Origin: Rosenbergiella metrosideri
Lineage (GTDB): Bacteria; Pseudomonadota; Gammaproteobacteria; Enterobacterales; Enterobacteriaceae
Reading direction: 5' to 3'
Assembly (NCBI RefSeq): GCF_022602565.1
Contig: NZ_JALBCV010000012.1
Coordinates: 1-64,000, forward strand
DNA: 64,000 bases
The notes under the pieces were generated by a model. The model made no database searches. It saw only the letters and a program-made list of their open reading frames with translations, and was not told the origin of the DNA. Made by a program: the position numbers and the translations under genes. Of the stretch, positions 28,560-40,783 are shown piece after piece (position 1 is the first letter of the stretch; every line of letters starts with the position of its first letter).

Positions 28560-29600
28560 ATGCATTATCACCGTATCCCCCATAGTAGTCTCGAGATCAG
28601 TCAATTAGGCTTGGGTACCATGACCTTCGGTGAGCAAAACAGCGAAGCGGATGCTCATCAACAACTCGATTATGCCCGTGAGCGAGGCATTAATCTGATT
28701 GATACCGCCGAAATGTATCCTGTGCCCCCGCGCCCAGAGACCCAAGGCCTCACAGAACGCTATATCGGTAGCTGGTTAAAGAAAAGCGGTCAACGTGACA
28801 AGATCGTCCTCGCCAGCAAAGTGGCCGGGCCGGTACGCGGAAACGATGCCTCGATCCGCCCACAGCAGGCATTAGACCGGAAAAATATCCGTCAGGCGTT
28901 AGAAGCAAGCCTTACCCGCCTGAACACAGACTATCTGGATCTCTACCAGTTACATTGGCCGCAGCGTCCTACCAACTGTTTCGGTAAGCTTGAATATCAA
29001 TACAGCGATGACAATGTGCCTGTCACCCTTCTCGATACGCTCGATGCACTGTCTGAACATGTTCGCGCGGGAAAGATCCGTTATATCGGTGTGTCGAATG
29101 AGACGCCATGGGGAGTGATGCGCTATCTTCACCTCGCAGAAAAGCATGATCTGCCGCGTATTGTCTCAATTCAAAACCCCTACAGCTTGGTCAATCGCAG
29201 CTTTGAGATTGGTTTATCCGAGATCAGTCAGTTTGAGGGCGTCGAGTTACTGGCTTACTCCTGCTTGGCGTTTGGTACATTGAGCGGTAAATACCTTGAT
29301 GGTAAGCGCCCAGAGAAGGCCCGTAACACGCTGTTTAGCCGCTTTACGCGTTATAACGGCGACTATACCGAACAAGCCATCGCGCAGTACGTTGCGCTCG
29401 CGCAGGCGCATCAGTTAGATCCTTCACAGATGGCGCTCGCCTACGTTCGGCAACAGCCTTTCGTCGCCAGTACGCTTTTAGGGGCGACAACCTTAGCGCA
29501 GCTTGAGCAAAATATTGAGAGTTATGAGGTCACGCTAAGTGAAGAGGTGTTGGCGGGTATTGAGGCGATCCATCGCCGTTTTCCTAATCCTGCTCCCTGA
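28560..29600 (+). CDS. tas: Aldo-keto reductase Tas
   Basis: A 346-residue NADP(H)-dependent aldo-keto reductase (E. coli Tas also 346). The barrel carries the catalytic aspartate and tyrosine in LIDTAEMYP, lysine in VLASKVAGP and histidine in LYQLHWPQR. The physiological substrate is unknown; in E. coli it can suppress tyrosine auxotrophy under starvation. It is convergent with lplT, 9 bp apart. Confidence 0.95.
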   Translation: MHYHRIPHSSLEISQLGLGTMTFGEQNSEADAHQQLDYARERGINLIDTAEMYPVPPRPETQGLTERYIGSWLKKSGQRDKIVLASKVAGPVRGNDASIRPQQALDRKNIRQALEASLTRLNTDYLDLYQLHWPQRPTNCFGKLEYQYSDDNVPVTLLDTLDALSEHVRAGKIRYIGVSNETPWGVMRYLHLAEKHDLPRIVSIQNPYSLVNRSFEIGLSEISQFEGVELLAYSCLAFGTLSGKYLDGKRPEKARNTLFSRFTRYNGDYTEQAIAQYVALAQAHQLDPSQMALAYVRQQPFVASTLLGATTLAQLEQNIESYEVTLSEEVLAGIEAIHRRFPNPAP

Positions 29601-29609
29601 TTTATAAGG

Positions 29610-30803
29610 CTACGCTTTTCGTTTTAACTGCCACATCCATAAACAGGTGATCGCTAACGCAAATAAAATGCCGAAGGCGACACCTGTCACCACCGCCGAA
29701 GCCCCCAACCAAATCGCCGCGCTATAGAGCACTAACATCGCCAACATTACGCTGTTCTCTCCTAGGTTTTGCACGGCAATGGCGCTGCCGGTTCCCACCG
29801 TATGTTGCCCACGCTCTTGAAGGAGCGCATTGAGCGGCACAACGAAGAAGCCACCAAAGATGCCGACTAACACCAATAAACCGTAAGCGGGCAGCAGATG
29901 CGTTTCCAGTGCGAACACCACCACTAATAATCCTACCGCAATACCTGCGGGTAAGGCTTTGCCCGCATGCTGTAAGGAGACCCATTTCGCCGCCACAAAG
30001 GCACCGACGACAATCCCTATCGCGACCATCGCGTTAAGCGTTGTCGGGGTAGTGTTATCTTGAATACCAAGCGCTACCGGTACCCATATCACCAAGAGGA
30101 AACGCAAGGTGACGCCTGCCCCCCAAAACATGCTGGTACCAATCAATGAAAAGCGGCAGGTCTTATCTTGCCATAAAGTACGACACGCCTTAAAAAACTG
30201 ATCGACTAACCGTTTCGGATGATAATTGCCCTGCGGCCGTGCCGCCTCCAGCTTGGGGATCATCACGTTTGCCATCACCGCTAGCGCATAGATAATGGCA
30301 CAGACCAAGAGCGCGGTAGAGACATGCCAATCCGCCAAGATACCCCCGCTAACCGAGCCGAGTAGAATGGCAGCGATGGTCGATCCCTCCATAAGCCCGT
30401 TACCTTTCACCAGCTGTTTGGTCGGCAGTAATTCACCCAAGATGCCATATTTGGCTGGGGAATAGGCCGCTGCGCCAATACCGACCAAGCTATAGCCGAG
30501 GAAAGGGCTAATGTTTACCCCAATGGCAATCACGCCAATCAGCTTGATGCTGTTCGCCACCATCATGACACGGCCTTTCGAGAAGCGATCCGCAAAGTGC
30601 CCGACGAAAGGTGCCAACACGATGTAGGCAATAACAAACACCATTTGGAGGATCGGCTGGCTCCAATCGGGGTACTCGGCATTTTTAAGCAGGGCTAAGG
30701 TCGCAAAGAGCAGCGCATTATCCCCGAATGCAGAGAAAAATTGCGCCAGTAAAACCGGGCGGATACCCGGTACATTAAGGGGTGATTCTGCAGATAATTT
30801 CAT
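29610..30803 (-). CDS. lplT: Lysophospholipid transporter LplT
   Basis: A 397-residue major facilitator superfamily protein with 12 predicted helices (E. coli 397). It flips lysophospholipids across the inner membrane to Aas for re-acylation. The N-terminus [17 protein letters not shown] and the loop [13 protein letters not shown] fit the family. The start lies 2 bp after the aas stop, so the two are one operon. Confidence 0.95.
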   Translation of the reverse strand: MKLSAESPLNVPGIRPVLLAQFFSAFGDNALLFATLALLKNAEYPDWSQPILQMVFVIAYIVLAPFVGHFADRFSKGRVMMVANSIKLIGVIAIGVNISPFLGYSLVGIGAAAYSPAKYGILGELLPTKQLVKGNGLMEGSTIAAILLGSVSGGILADWHVSTALLVCAIIYALAVMANVMIPKLEAARPQGNYHPKRLVDQFFKACRTLWQDKTCRFSLIGTSMFWGAGVTLRFLLVIWVPVALGIQDNTTPTTLNAMVAIGIVVGAFVAAKWVSLQHAGKALPAGIAVGLLVVVFALETHLLPAYGLLVLVGIFGGFFVVPLNALLQERGQHTVGTGSAIAVQNLGENSVMLAMLVLYSAAIWLGASAVVTGVAFGILFALAITCLWMWQLKRKA

Positions 30804-30805
30804 TG

Positions 30806-32968
30806 TTACCCATTTTGAGAATGTGAACGCGCTGGCTCTGCTGCCATCGCTTTAAGAGAGACATAATCGGGTTTACCGCTGCCGAGTACCGGTAGATTAT
30901 CAACAACACGAATATCTCGCGGCACCAGAAGTTCGCTGTGTCCTTTCGCCTTAGCTTCACTCAATAATGCGTCGCGTTGCAATTGCCTATCGGTGGTAAA
31001 AAGCACTAATGCCTCCCCTTTCTGCGCGTCCTCTTTTACCGACACCGCATGCTGTTTATCAGGAGAGACCGCCATCACTAAGGATTCAACACTTTCCAGT
31101 GAAACCATCTCACCTGCTAATTTGGCAAACCGTTTCACCCGACCTTGGATCCGGCAGAAGCCATCTTGGTCGAAGCTGACAATATCGCCCGTATCGTACC
31201 AACCAGCATCGAATTGCCCTTCGCCGTTATCCGCGGCAGGTGGCTCGATATGTCCTGGGTTATCCACGCGTAAGTAGCCTTTCATAATATTCGGGCCACG
31301 TACCTGAAGACGGCCGCCTTGTTCAATCCCTGGTACCGCGATCAGACGAAAGTCCATGGCGGGCAGTAAACGACCAACCGTATTAATCTTAGCCGCCATC
31401 GGCAGATTGATCGATAAGACTGGAGCGCATTCTGTTGCGCCATACCCTTCTAAAATACGGATACCGAATTTCTCGGCATAAAGTTTACGGACATTCTCTT
31501 GTAGCTTCTCCGCCCCGGCGACCACATAACGTAAACGTGCGAAGTCGTAGCCGTCGGCAAAGCGACCATAGTAGTTTAAGAACGTCGAAGTGCCGAACAA
31601 CACCGTGCAGTCTTGGTCATAGACCAGTTCGGGAATCACTCGATAATGTAAGGGGCTTGGATAGAGAAAGGCTTTAGCGCCGGTAGAGAGGGGTAACAGT
31701 AAGCCGACTGTCAGGCCAAAGGCATGAAAGAGCGGCATGGCAGATAAGAAACAGTCTCGTGGTAAGAAGTCGGCGACTGTACGAATCTGCTCAACATTAG
31801 TAAGCAAACTTTTATGGCTGTGTACCACGCCCTTCGGCACACCTTCAGATCCAGAAGTGAACAGGATTACGGCGGCGTCTTCTGGCTGCTGGGCAACTTG
31901 CGCGGCTTTAGGGAAGAACAGATGTTTAGCCACCCACCACTTGTCTTCACCGGTCAGGGTCTCTTTTAAGTCTTCAAGATACAGCCAGCGAACATGCGGC
32001 GCATTCTCGACTAAATAGTGTAATTTCCCTTTATCGAGGAACTGGCGGGAGGTAAAGATGGTAGTGATTTCCGCAGCCTTGATAGCCGCATGCAAACCGC
32101 TGTTTCCCGCCGAATAGTTGAGCATGGCAGGGACACGGCCCCGTGCGGACGCCGCTAAGACGGTGGCAACAGTGACCACGCTATTGGGCAACAGTAGCCC
32201 GATATTGTGCCCCGGCTGAGTCTGTTTTTCTAGGATACAGGCCACGCCCAATATTTTCTTAAGCAGCTGTCGGTAGCTGTTAACGGAAAAATTAATATCA
32301 TCCACGCAGCCATGAGACCAGCCAAAACGCTGCGCGGCATGGATAAAGGCTTCATACAAGGTTTCACGCGGGCGGACAGCCATGCGTGCTTCTTGCATGA
32401 TATGCGCGAGATGCTCACCCGCTAACACGCGTCGCTCACGGGCTTTGGCGGCTTGCGGCATAGGGATATGTGTCGCCGGTAAGATAAAGAGACGAATTTT
32501 AGGGAATAAGCGACGTTTAGCCGGTAAGCGACTAAACGGCGTGTATTCAGCGCCCTCGATACGAATGGGAATAACCGTTGCGGCAGTTTTTGCAGCAATA
32601 AAACCGGCCCCGCTATAGATCTTCATCAATGATCCGGTAACGGAAATACGCCCTTCAGGAAAGATGATAACCGGTCGGCCGCTGTTCACTTCTTTGATTA
32701 AGCGCTTCATGGTCATCGGTCTAGCGGGATCCAAGGCAACCACATCGGCCCAGCGCTTAACCCTACGTAGCGCCCAATGGTTTGCATAAGTCGCCGTTAT
32801 CGCGAAGACCGGTTTGACCGGTAAGAAAAGAGCAAGAAGGATACCATCAAGAAAGGAGACGTGATTCGGCGTAATAATCACTTTTTGGGAAGTAAAAGAG
32901 GATGTCTCTCCCTGTATTTCAACTCGCCAGACGAATTGGCACACCCACCGCAAAAGTTTGAGCAACAT
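30806..32968 (-). CDS. aas: Bifunctional lysophospholipid acyltransferase/acyl-ACP synthetase Aas
   Basis: A 720-residue inner-membrane enzyme (E. coli 719) that re-acylates 2-acyl-lysophosphatidylethanolamine. The N-terminal PlsC-type acyltransferase domain (about 1-200) has NHVSFLDG and FPEGRIS. The C-terminal adenylate-forming domain (about 230-710) has the AMP motif [23 protein letters not shown] and YDTGDI. It is followed by lplT. A perfect 12-bp inverted repeat lies just upstream of its ATG. Confidence 0.96.
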   Translation of the reverse strand: MLLKLLRWVCQFVWRVEIQGETSSFTSQKVIITPNHVSFLDGILLALFLPVKPVFAITATYANHWALRRVKRWADVVALDPARPMTMKRLIKEVNSGRPVIIFPEGRISVTGSLMKIYSGAGFIAAKTAATVIPIRIEGAEYTPFSRLPAKRRLFPKIRLFILPATHIPMPQAAKARERRVLAGEHLAHIMQEARMAVRPRETLYEAFIHAAQRFGWSHGCVDDINFSVNSYRQLLKKILGVACILEKQTQPGHNIGLLLPNSVVTVATVLAASARGRVPAMLNYSAGNSGLHAAIKAAEITTIFTSRQFLDKGKLHYLVENAPHVRWLYLEDLKETLTGEDKWWVAKHLFFPKAAQVAQQPEDAAVILFTSGSEGVPKGVVHSHKSLLTNVEQIRTVADFLPRDCFLSAMPLFHAFGLTVGLLLPLSTGAKAFLYPSPLHYRVIPELVYDQDCTVLFGTSTFLNYYGRFADGYDFARLRYVVAGAEKLQENVRKLYAEKFGIRILEGYGATECAPVLSINLPMAAKINTVGRLLPAMDFRLIAVPGIEQGGRLQVRGPNIMKGYLRVDNPGHIEPPAADNGEGQFDAGWYDTGDIVSFDQDGFCRIQGRVKRFAKLAGEMVSLESVESLVMAVSPDKQHAVSVKEDAQKGEALVLFTTDRQLQRDALLSEAKAKGHSELLVPRDIRVVDNLPVLGSGKPDYVSLKAMAAEPARSHSQNG

Positions 32969-32983
32969 ATTTTCCCTGTAAAG

Positions 32984-33014
32984 ATCAAAGGTATCAGAGT
33001 TCGATACCTTTGAT
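32984..33014. repeat. Perfect 12-bp inverted repeat upstream of aas
   Basis: ATCAAAGGTATC at 32984-32995 is mirrored exactly at 33003-33014 around a 7-base loop. It lies 15 bp before the aas ATG and 76 bp after the outer membrane factor stop. There is no T tract, so it is either an operator or an RNA structure near the aas ribosome site rather than a clean terminator. Confidence 0.7.
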
Positions 33015-33090
33015 TAAACACGTTTAACACTCTACTGACAAATTTTGTCGTGAAATATAGACTAACTAATTTAATGACTTATGGTGATAA

Positions 33091-34488
33091 TCACTGTTCA
33101 GGTGCATGCCAACCACCGCCTAAGGCGGCAATTAAGGCAACGCTACTTACCCACTGTTGGCTTTGTAACTGCAGTAACGATTGTTGTTCACTGAGGCTAC
33201 TGTTTTCGGTGGTCGCCACGTCGAGGTAGTCGATCATCCCGGCATCATACTGATTACGGGTGACTTGGGCAGAGATCATCGCCGCTTGGGCCGAGGCTTG
33301 TTGCGCGATAATCTCCTCACCGAGCGTGTTAAGTTCAACGAGGTTATCTTCGACATCCTGCATCGCCGTTAACACCGTTTGTCGATAGTTGGCCACTTGC
33401 GCATCATAGGCAGCCCGTGCTTGGGCCACGGAGGCTTTAGTGGCGCCAAAATCCAAAATCGTCCCACTCAGTTCGGGGCCGAGTGACCAAACCCGATAAG
33501 GGAGCGAGAACAGATTATGCAATTCGCTGGCACTGGTCCCACCGGAGGCACTCAGCGTGAGATCAGGGAAATAACCGGCAATCGCGACCCCAATCGCTTC
33601 ATTCGCCGCCGCCATCGAGCGTTCGGCTACCGCGATGTCCGGACGGCGCTGTAGTAGCTTGGAAGGGACCATTACCGGTATCTTCGGTAACGTCGCAGTG
33701 AGCGGCGCAGCGGCTAAAGAGAACTCTGCCGGCGTTTTCCCTAACAGTGTGGCAATGGCGTGTTCATACTGCGCCCGTTGCCATGTAATCCCGAGCAAGG
33801 TTGACCGTGCGCTCTGTAATTGCATCTGCGCTTGAGCAACCGTTGCTCGGTTCTCACTGCCCGCTTGATATTTATTATTGATAATCCGCAAGTAGCCTTG
33901 GTAAGCATCAATACTTTTCTGATATAGCGCAATACGCTGGTCTAGGATACGTAATTGGAAATAATCTTGTGCCAAGGTACTTTGTGCACTGAGGGTGGCA
34001 TTCGCTAAGTCGGCTTGGCTTGACTGCGCGCTTGCTCTATCTTCAGCGGCTTGACGACGTAATTTACCCCATAAGTCCAGCTCCCAGCTGGCACTAAGCT
34101 GTGCCGAGTGGCTATTGCTGGTGGCGCGTTGACCCGAGCTGGTGCTGCCACTGCGCGTCGATTGGACTGTGCCGGTGACTGTTGGATAGAGATTAGCCGT
34201 GGCTTGATCGGTAAGCGCCAAAGCTTGCCGATATTGTGCCGCATACATCGCGACGTTTTGGTTGGAGACTGCCACTTGCGAGAGTAACTGATTCAGCTGC
34301 GGGTCTTGATAGACCTGCCACCACGCCCCTTTCTGCACGCTATCCTGTGGCTGTGCTTGCTGCCACCCTTTAGCTTCTTTAAACGCCAGCGGCATAGACT
34401 GCGTGGGACGATGATAGTCTGGGCCGACCATACACCCGGTGAGCATCAGCATCATACTGAGGGTCGAGATTTTAAAAGCTACTTTCAT
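33091..34488 (-). CDS. NodT-family outer membrane efflux lipoprotein (OprM/OpmB type)
   Basis: A 465-residue outer membrane factor of an RND tripartite pump. The signal peptide ends in a lipobox (MLTG-C) and is followed by GPDYHRP, the hallmark of OprM-type lipoproteins. Two tandem OEP repeats of long coiled-coil helices form the trimeric channel. The ATG at 34488 overlaps the stop of the preceding mdtC gene (ATGA); the open frame extends to 34557 but without lipoprotein logic. It is the fourth gene of an mdtA-mdtB-mdtC-OMF operon, the arrangement of MuxABC-OpmB in Pseudomonas, whereas E. coli mdtABC has no dedicated outer membrane gene. Confidence 0.92.
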   Translation of the reverse strand: MKVAFKISTLSMMLMLTGCMVGPDYHRPTQSMPLAFKEAKGWQQAQPQDSVQKGAWWQVYQDPQLNQLLSQVAVSNQNVAMYAAQYRQALALTDQATANLYPTVTGTVQSTRSGSTSSGQRATSNSHSAQLSASWELDLWGKLRRQAAEDRASAQSSQADLANATLSAQSTLAQDYFQLRILDQRIALYQKSIDAYQGYLRIINNKYQAGSENRATVAQAQMQLQSARSTLLGITWQRAQYEHAIATLLGKTPAEFSLAAAPLTATLPKIPVMVPSKLLQRRPDIAVAERSMAAANEAIGVAIAGYFPDLTLSASGGTSASELHNLFSLPYRVWSLGPELSGTILDFGATKASVAQARAAYDAQVANYRQTVLTAMQDVEDNLVELNTLGEEIIAQQASAQAAMISAQVTRNQYDAGMIDYLDVATTENSSLSEQQSLLQLQSQQWVSSVALIAALGGGWHAPEQ

Positions 34489-37400
34489 GACGCTTTTCCT
34501 GAATGACGAAAACGGTGCCAGCGTTGACGAGTCACCTGACTCACTTTGTCTAGCCATAGATACACCACTGGCGTGGTAAAGAGTGTTAAGAGCTGACTGA
34601 GTGCCAAGCCACCGGCAATCGCAATCCCCAGCGGGCTTCGGAGGTCAGCATCACCGCCACTCCCTAATGCCATTGGTAGCGCACCGAAAAATGCCGCTAA
34701 GGTGGTCATCATAATCGGACGAAAGCGCTTTAGGCAGGCTTCGGTGATCGCTTGTTGCGGCGTCATCCCACGGCGCTCGGCATCCAGCGCGAAATCGATC
34801 AACATTATGGCGTTCTTTTTCACAATACCAATCAGTAAGATAATGCCGATCAGCGCGATAACCGTCAGCTGAGTATTAGTTAAGATTAACAATAACAATG
34901 CCCCGACTCCGGCAGAGGGCAGCGTCGATAAGATCGTCAGCGGATGAATATAGCTCTCATATAACATCCCCAGGACGATATAGACCGCCGCCAAGGCCGC
35001 GAGGATCAACCAAGGTAAGGTCGCCGTTAATTGGCTAAAGGCTTGCGCTGTTCCTTGGAAACTGGCGGCAATGGTATCGGGTACACCAAGCTTCGCCATC
35101 GTCTGCTTGATCAACGCCTGTGCTTGTTCGAGCGAGACGCCATCAGCTAAGTTAAACGCGATGGTACTGGTCGCCGACTGCCCTTGGTGCGCCACCGATA
35201 ACGGCGCATTGGCTCCACTGAACTTGGCAATAGCGGAAAGCGGAATACGGTCACCCTCGTCGTTAAGCACATAGATCTTTGACAGCTCACTCGCATCCTG
35301 CGTGTTGCTACTTTGCAACATCATCACTACTTTATACTGATTTAAGGTTTTATAGATGGTCGCAATTTGCCGCTGACTGAAAGCATTATTCAGCATAGTG
35401 TCCAACATGTTGACGTCAACACCAAGGCGCATTGCCGCATCGCGATCAATGGTGATCATCACCTCCTGACCACCGGTTTGCGAATCGGAGTCGACACTGG
35501 TCAATTGCGGTAAGGCGCTAAATGCCTTCTGCACTTTTGGCGTCCATTCGCGTAATAGCGCCAGATCATCCGCCTGTAAGCTGTATTGGTAGGAGGCATT
35601 GGCACTGCGGCCGCCGACTCGTAAATCTTGCGCCGCCATTAAGAACATCTGTGCGCCAGCAATCTGACTGCCTTTCATACTGAGGCGGTTAGCGATTTCG
35701 GTCGCGGATGCCTTGCGCTGATCGAGGGATTTGAGTTTCACAAAGAACGTCGCTGAACTGCGCGAGCCAAACATGCCACCGCCGCGCGAAGACATTACCG
35801 CATCGACATCAGGGTCATGTAAGATCAGCTGGGTAAATTGATTGACCTTCGGTGTCATCGCCTCAAACGAGACACTCTGGTCAGCCCTGACCATCCCCAT
35901 CAACATTCCGGTATCTTGGTCAGGGAAGAAGCCTTTCTGTACCACGGTAAACAGATAGAAATTTAATAACACTGTCGCCAGCAGGCCGAGCATGGTTATT
36001 TTCTGGTGGGCAAGTACCCACTTCAATCCACGGCTATACAGCGCTAATAACGCGGTTAATCGACCTTCAATCCATTGGAAAACCGGATGGGGACGATGCG
36101 TCACCGGCGGGCGACGTTTAAGTAAGCGTGCGCAGAGCATAGGGGTCAGACTGAGCGAGACAAACATCGAAATGACTAATGAGATCGATAAGGTGACTGC
36201 GAACTCCCTAAATAGCCGCCCAACAATACTGCCCATCAGGAGAATAGGAATAAAAACGGCAATCAGCGAGGCGGTCATCGAAAGCACCGTAAAGCTCACC
36301 TCCTTGGCGCCACGGATCGCTGCCCGTACCGGACTCAATCCCTCTTCGATATGCCGTATGATATTTTCCAAGACCACTATCGCATCGTCGACCACAAAGC
36401 CGGTGGCGATGATCAAGGCCATCAGCGATAAGTTATCAAGGCTATACCCGAGCAGGTACATAAAGATGCAAGTGCCGATTAGCGATACCGGCAGCGCTAA
36501 CGCCGGGATTAAAACCGAACGCCAATCTCGTAGGAAGATAAACACTACGGCAACCACCAGCATCACCGCAACCAGTAAGGTCTCTTCGGTTTCGTAAAGG
36601 GACGAGCGGACATTGGGCGATCGGTCTAACACCAGCTGTAAGGAGGTATCCGCCGGTAATTGTTCACGCAGTTGCGGCAGCTTGGCTTTAATCTCGTCGA
36701 TGGTCACCAACATATTGGCACCCGCTTGCCGAGTCACCCCGAGCATCACCGCAGGGTTACCATTTAGTGCACCGCCGACATACTTATCTTGTACCCCGTC
36801 ATAGATGGTCGCCACGTCCTTTAGACGTAATGCTTTACCCCCCTGATAACGGATGATCAGATCCTGATAGAGCGCAGCTTTATCTAATTGACTGTTTCCG
36901 TCAATCGCCCAAGAGAGGTGCGGGCCTTGAATAATCCCCTTCGGTAGATTCGAGGTGCTATTGGCAACCGCTTTACGCACTTCGTCCAAGGAAACGCCAT
37001 ACTGCGTCAGCTTATTGGGTTGGAGATCAATACGCACGGCCGGTAAGGCACTGCCCATCAGCGAGACTTCACCGACCCCACTCACCTGCGCCAGGACTTG
37101 CTCGATTTTACTCTCAGCAATATCGTACAGTTGGCCTGCGGTACGCGTTTTCGAGGTGAGCGCCAGTAAGACGATCGGTGCATCCGAAGGGTTGGCTTTA
37201 CGGTAGGTTGGTAACGACGGCATGCTGCTTGGCAGTAGGCTACGTGATGCATTAATCGCTGCCTGCACATCACGGGCGGCACCGTTAATATCACGATCCA
37301 GATCGAACTGTAGCACGACCCGAGTCGACCCTTGCGAGCTACTGGAGGTCATCTCTGACACCCCAGCAATCTGCCCTAACGCCCGCTCTAGCGGCGTGGC

Positions 37401-37589
37401 CACTGTAGCCGCCATGGTTTCAGGGCTGGCCCCCGGTAAGCTTGCCGAGACCATAATGGTCGGGAAGTCGACCTGAGGTAAGGGTGCCACCGGTAAGAGC
37501 CGATAGCCTAAAAAACCCAGCAGTACCAACGCCGCGGTCAGCAATAATGTCGCGACCGGGCGGAATATAAATAAGCGCGTAATGTTCAT
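34485..37589 (-). CDS. mdtC: RND multidrug efflux transporter, MdtC/MuxC type
   Basis: A 1034-residue RND inner-membrane proton/drug antiporter (E. coli MdtC 1025). Two homologous halves each begin with a hydrophobic helix and carry a large periplasmic loop. The proton-relay region in TM4 reads [16 protein letters not shown], with paired aspartates. It forms a heterotrimer with MdtB in E. coli. It starts within the mdtB stop (ATGA) and ends within the OMF start, so all three are translationally coupled. Confidence 0.94.
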   Translation of the reverse strand: MNITRLFIFRPVATLLLTAALVLLGFLGYRLLPVAPLPQVDFPTIMVSASLPGASPETMAATVATPLERALGQIAGVSEMTSSSSQGSTRVVLQFDLDRDINGAARDVQAAINASRSLLPSSMPSLPTYRKANPSDAPIVLLALTSKTRTAGQLYDIAESKIEQVLAQVSGVGEVSLMGSALPAVRIDLQPNKLTQYGVSLDEVRKAVANSTSNLPKGIIQGPHLSWAIDGNSQLDKAALYQDLIIRYQGGKALRLKDVATIYDGVQDKYVGGALNGNPAVMLGVTRQAGANMLVTIDEIKAKLPQLREQLPADTSLQLVLDRSPNVRSSLYETEETLLVAVMLVVAVVFIFLRDWRSVLIPALALPVSLIGTCIFMYLLGYSLDNLSLMALIIATGFVVDDAIVVLENIIRHIEEGLSPVRAAIRGAKEVSFTVLSMTASLIAVFIPILLMGSIVGRLFREFAVTLSISLVISMFVSLSLTPMLCARLLKRRPPVTHRPHPVFQWIEGRLTALLALYSRGLKWVLAHQKITMLGLLATVLLNFYLFTVVQKGFFPDQDTGMLMGMVRADQSVSFEAMTPKVNQFTQLILHDPDVDAVMSSRGGGMFGSRSSATFFVKLKSLDQRKASATEIANRLSMKGSQIAGAQMFLMAAQDLRVGGRSANASYQYSLQADDLALLREWTPKVQKAFSALPQLTSVDSDSQTGGQEVMITIDRDAAMRLGVDVNMLDTMLNNAFSQRQIATIYKTLNQYKVVMMLQSSNTQDASELSKIYVLNDEGDRIPLSAIAKFSGANAPLSVAHQGQSATSTIAFNLADGVSLEQAQALIKQTMAKLGVPDTIAASFQGTAQAFSQLTATLPWLILAALAAVYIVLGMLYESYIHPLTILSTLPSAGVGALLLLILTNTQLTVIALIGIILLIGIVKKNAIMLIDFALDAERRGMTPQQAITEACLKRFRPIMMTTLAAFFGALPMALGSGGDADLRSPLGIAIAGGLALSQLLTLFTTPVVYLWLDKVSQVTRQRWHRFRHSGKAS

Positions 37590-40500
37590 CGTTCATCCCG
37601 ACGACGTTGTTGTTTCCTTGCAATAAAACGGCGTCCACGTTCAGACCAGTGATCGAACCAGAGGTAGATGACTGGCGTCGAGAAAAGCGTTAGGACTTGG
37701 CTGACAATTAACCCGCCGACAATCACTAGTCCTAGAGGCTGACGCAACTCGGCACCCGAACCACTGGCTAACATTAGGGGTAATGCCCCCAGCAATGCCG
37801 CCATGGTGGTCATTAAAATCGGACGAAAACGCAGTAAACAGGCTTGGTGAATCGCATCACGCGGCGATAGATGCTGTTCATGCTCCGCCTGCAGGGCGAA
37901 ATCGATCATCATAATCGCATTTTTCTTCACGATACCAATCAGCAGGATCACCCCTATCAGCGCAATCAAACTGAATTCACTGCCACTCAGCAGCAGTGCC
38001 AATAGCGCACCAATCGCCGCCGAAGGCAGGGTCGAGAGGATGGTGACCGGATGAATAAAGCTTTCATAGAGGATCCCCAACACCAGGTACATGGTCAGCA
38101 GTGCCGCGAGAATCAACCACAATGTGTTACTGGTGGCACTTTGGAACGAAGAGGCCTCACCTTGGTACTGCAAGGAGATACTGTCTGGCAGAGCAAGCTG
38201 TTGGCTCACCTCATTGATGGCTTGCTGAGCCTCCTCGATCGAGTAACCGTCCGCTAAATTGAAGGAGACCATCACCGCCGGATATTGATTAAGGCGCATA
38301 TTCATCAGCGAACCGAGGCGTTGATGCACCGTCGCCACCGCAGTCAATTTGACCATACCACTCTCGGTCGAGGTCGAGGTCGTGCTAGTGCTAGTGCTAG
38401 TGCTAGAACTTGTGCTACTCGACGTACTGCTGCTGGCGGCACTGTTAGAGGTCACCGAGCTTTTCAGCCAAATATCATCCAAGGAAGCGGGGGTTTGCTG
38501 GTATTTTGGTGCCACCTCTAGGACTACCCGATACTGGTTAGACTGGGTAAATATCGTCGAGATCAAGCGTTGGCCGAAGGCGTTGTACAGTGCCGTATCG
38601 ACGTCCGACGCAGTGATCCCTAACCGCGATGCCTTATCACGGTCTAAATCGACATAGGCAATGCGGCCTTGATCCTGCAGGTTGCTCACCACATCGCTAA
38701 ATTCTGGCCGTTTGGCAAGCGCCGCGATTAATTGAGGCGTCCACTTCACTAAGTTTTCACTACTGAGATCGGTTAGGGTAAATTGGTATTGGTTAGGCGT
38801 CACTTGGTCGTTGACGGTTAAGTCTTGCGACGACTGTAAGTACAACTGAATCCCCGGTACCTGTTTAGCCGCCTGTTTTAATTCGGTGATCACCTTATCG
38901 GCCCGCTCGCTGCGGTCCTCGAAAGATTTCAGCGTAATTTGTAAGTGCCCACTATTTAGGCTGGTATTTGTCCCATCAATACCGATGGTCGAGGTTAAGG
39001 CATCAACATTGTCGTTCTTAAGGATGATCGCGGCTAGTTGCTTTTGCCGTTTCGCCATCTCTTGGAACGACACATCTTGCGAGGCAATGGTAATACCTTG
39101 GATCATGCCGGTATCTTGTTGTGGAAAGAAGCCTTTCGGTACAACCAGATAGAGTAACGCCGTCAGCACAAAGGTGCCGACCGCCACCAATAGCGTCAAC
39201 TTCTGATGATTCAACACCACGCTGAGTAATCGGTCATAACCCTGCACAATCTTCTCAAACCATTGCTCGCCTTTCTGCGCGAAGCGTGACTGTTGCTCGG
39301 GAGGCGTGTGCTTCAGTAAGTAAGCGCAGAGCATTGGCGTCAGGGTTAAGGAGACAAACATCGAGACCAATATCGATACCGCAAGCGTAATTGCAAACTC
39401 ACGGAATAAACGGCCCACGACATCGCCCATAAACAGCAGCGGGATCAGCACGGCGATTAACGAGAACGTTAATGAGATAATGGTGAAACCGATCTGTTGC
39501 GATCCCTTTAGCGCCGCCTGCATCGGCGACTCGCCCTCTTCCAGACGTCGAGAAATATTCTCCACCACCACTATCGCATCATCAATAACGAAGCCCGTGG
39601 CGATAGTTAACGCCATCAACGAGAGGTTATTAAGGCTAAAGCCAAGGAGGTACATCACGCCGAAGGTCCCAATCAGCGAGAGCGGTACCGCAACACTTGG
39701 GATCAGCGTCGCCGCGATATTGCGTAGAAACAGGAACGTCACCATCACCACTAAGGCAATCGACAGCACCATCTCAAATTGGACATCACTGATCGAGGCC
39801 CGGATGGTTTGAGTACGGTCCGCGACAATCTGGAGTTTTACCCCGTCAGGTAAAGTCTGCTGGAGTTTCGGTAACTGCGCCTTAATATCATCCACCACCT
39901 GAATGACGTTAGCGCCGGGTTGTCGCTGTACGTTCATAATGATTGCCGGATGATTATCAGCCCAAGCCGATTGGAAGGTGTTCTCAGCCCCTTGAGTAAT
40001 AGTGGCGATATCTTTTAACCGCAGCGCCGCGCCATTCTGCCAAGTGATGATCAGGTTAGCGTACTCTTCAGGGGTGCGCAGTTGGTCGTTTGCATCGATG
40101 GTGACCGAATGGAACTTACCGTCAAAGCCACCTTTAGAGCCATTGACGTTGCTGTTCCCGACCACAGTGTTCACTTCTTCTAAGGTGAGGTTATGGGCAG
40201 CAAGGGCCGTTGGGTTTAACTGAATACGGATCGCCGGTTTATTACCACCGTCTAAGCTTACTAATCCAACGCCTGAAATCTGCGAGAGTTTAAGTGCTAC
40301 CCGGGTATTTAATAAGTCTTGTACTCGCGTCAGCGACAGCGTGTCGGAGGTTGCCGCGATGGTTACCACCGGCGTATCCGCTGGATTAACCTTTTTATAG
40401 GTCGGCGGATTAGGCAGATCACTGGGCAGTAAACTGTTCGCCGAGTTGATCGCCGCTTGCACTTCTTGCTCCGCCACATCAAGTGAGGTGGATAAACCGA

Positions 40501-40783
40501 AGCGCAGCGTGATCAGTGAGGAACCGGAAGATGAGCTTGATGTCATGGCACTTAAGCCACTCATCTCGCCTAACTCACGCTCTAGCGGCGCCGTCACCGA
40601 GGTGGACATGACTTCCGGGCTGGCCCCTGGGTAGAGCGTGGTGACCTGAATCGTAGGGTAATCAACTTGGGGTAACGCCGAGACCGATAAGAATCGATAA
40701 GCAAAGATGCCCGATAGCAGTACGGCCACCATTAATAAGACGGTGGCTACCGGTCGTTGGATAAAGAGACGAGATGGATTCAT
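37586..40783 (-). CDS. mdtB: RND multidrug efflux transporter, MdtB/MuxB type, with Ser/Thr-rich insert
   Basis: A 1065-residue RND transporter (E. coli MdtB 1040). The N-terminus is [18 protein letters not shown], and TM4 carries [16 protein letters not shown]. It partners MdtC. About 25 extra residues relative to E. coli are accounted for by a low-complexity Ser/Thr tract at roughly residues 780-812 in the second periplasmic loop, encoded by short DNA repeats at 38364-38440. The insert probably forms a flexible linker on the surface of the docking or porter domain. The gene overlaps its neighbours on both sides. Confidence 0.93.
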   Translation of the reverse strand: MNPSRLFIQRPVATVLLMVAVLLSGIFAYRFLSVSALPQVDYPTIQVTTLYPGASPEVMSTSVTAPLERELGEMSGLSAMTSSSSSGSSLITLRFGLSTSLDVAEQEVQAAINSANSLLPSDLPNPPTYKKVNPADTPVVTIAATSDTLSLTRVQDLLNTRVALKLSQISGVGLVSLDGGNKPAIRIQLNPTALAAHNLTLEEVNTVVGNSNVNGSKGGFDGKFHSVTIDANDQLRTPEEYANLIITWQNGAALRLKDIATITQGAENTFQSAWADNHPAIIMNVQRQPGANVIQVVDDIKAQLPKLQQTLPDGVKLQIVADRTQTIRASISDVQFEMVLSIALVVMVTFLFLRNIAATLIPSVAVPLSLIGTFGVMYLLGFSLNNLSLMALTIATGFVIDDAIVVVENISRRLEEGESPMQAALKGSQQIGFTIISLTFSLIAVLIPLLFMGDVVGRLFREFAITLAVSILVSMFVSLTLTPMLCAYLLKHTPPEQQSRFAQKGEQWFEKIVQGYDRLLSVVLNHQKLTLLVAVGTFVLTALLYLVVPKGFFPQQDTGMIQGITIASQDVSFQEMAKRQKQLAAIILKNDNVDALTSTIGIDGTNTSLNSGHLQITLKSFEDRSERADKVITELKQAAKQVPGIQLYLQSSQDLTVNDQVTPNQYQFTLTDLSSENLVKWTPQLIAALAKRPEFSDVVSNLQDQGRIAYVDLDRDKASRLGITASDVDTALYNAFGQRLISTIFTQSNQYRVVLEVAPKYQQTPASLDDIWLKSSVTSNSAASSSTSSSTSSSTSTSTSTTSTSTESGMVKLTAVATVHQRLGSLMNMRLNQYPAVMVSFNLADGYSIEEAQQAINEVSQQLALPDSISLQYQGEASSFQSATSNTLWLILAALLTMYLVLGILYESFIHPVTILSTLPSAAIGALLALLLSGSEFSLIALIGVILLIGIVKKNAIMMIDFALQAEHEQHLSPRDAIHQACLLRFRPILMTTMAALLGALPLMLASGSGAELRQPLGLVIVGGLIVSQVLTLFSTPVIYLWFDHWSERGRRFIARKQQRRRDER
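38364..38440. repeat. Hexanucleotide tandem repeats inside mdtB
   Basis: Two GAGGTC-type units are followed by four perfect GTGCTA units at 38382-38405 and a decaying further copy. On the coding strand these give alternating Ser/Thr codons. Copy number could change by replication slippage in steps of two codons without breaking the frame. Confidence 0.85.

Noticed and set aside
38285-38657. Val/Leu-rich ORFs opposite the mdtB repeat region
   Set aside because: They are the antisense of the Ser/Thr repeat tract and have no ribosome site or family features.
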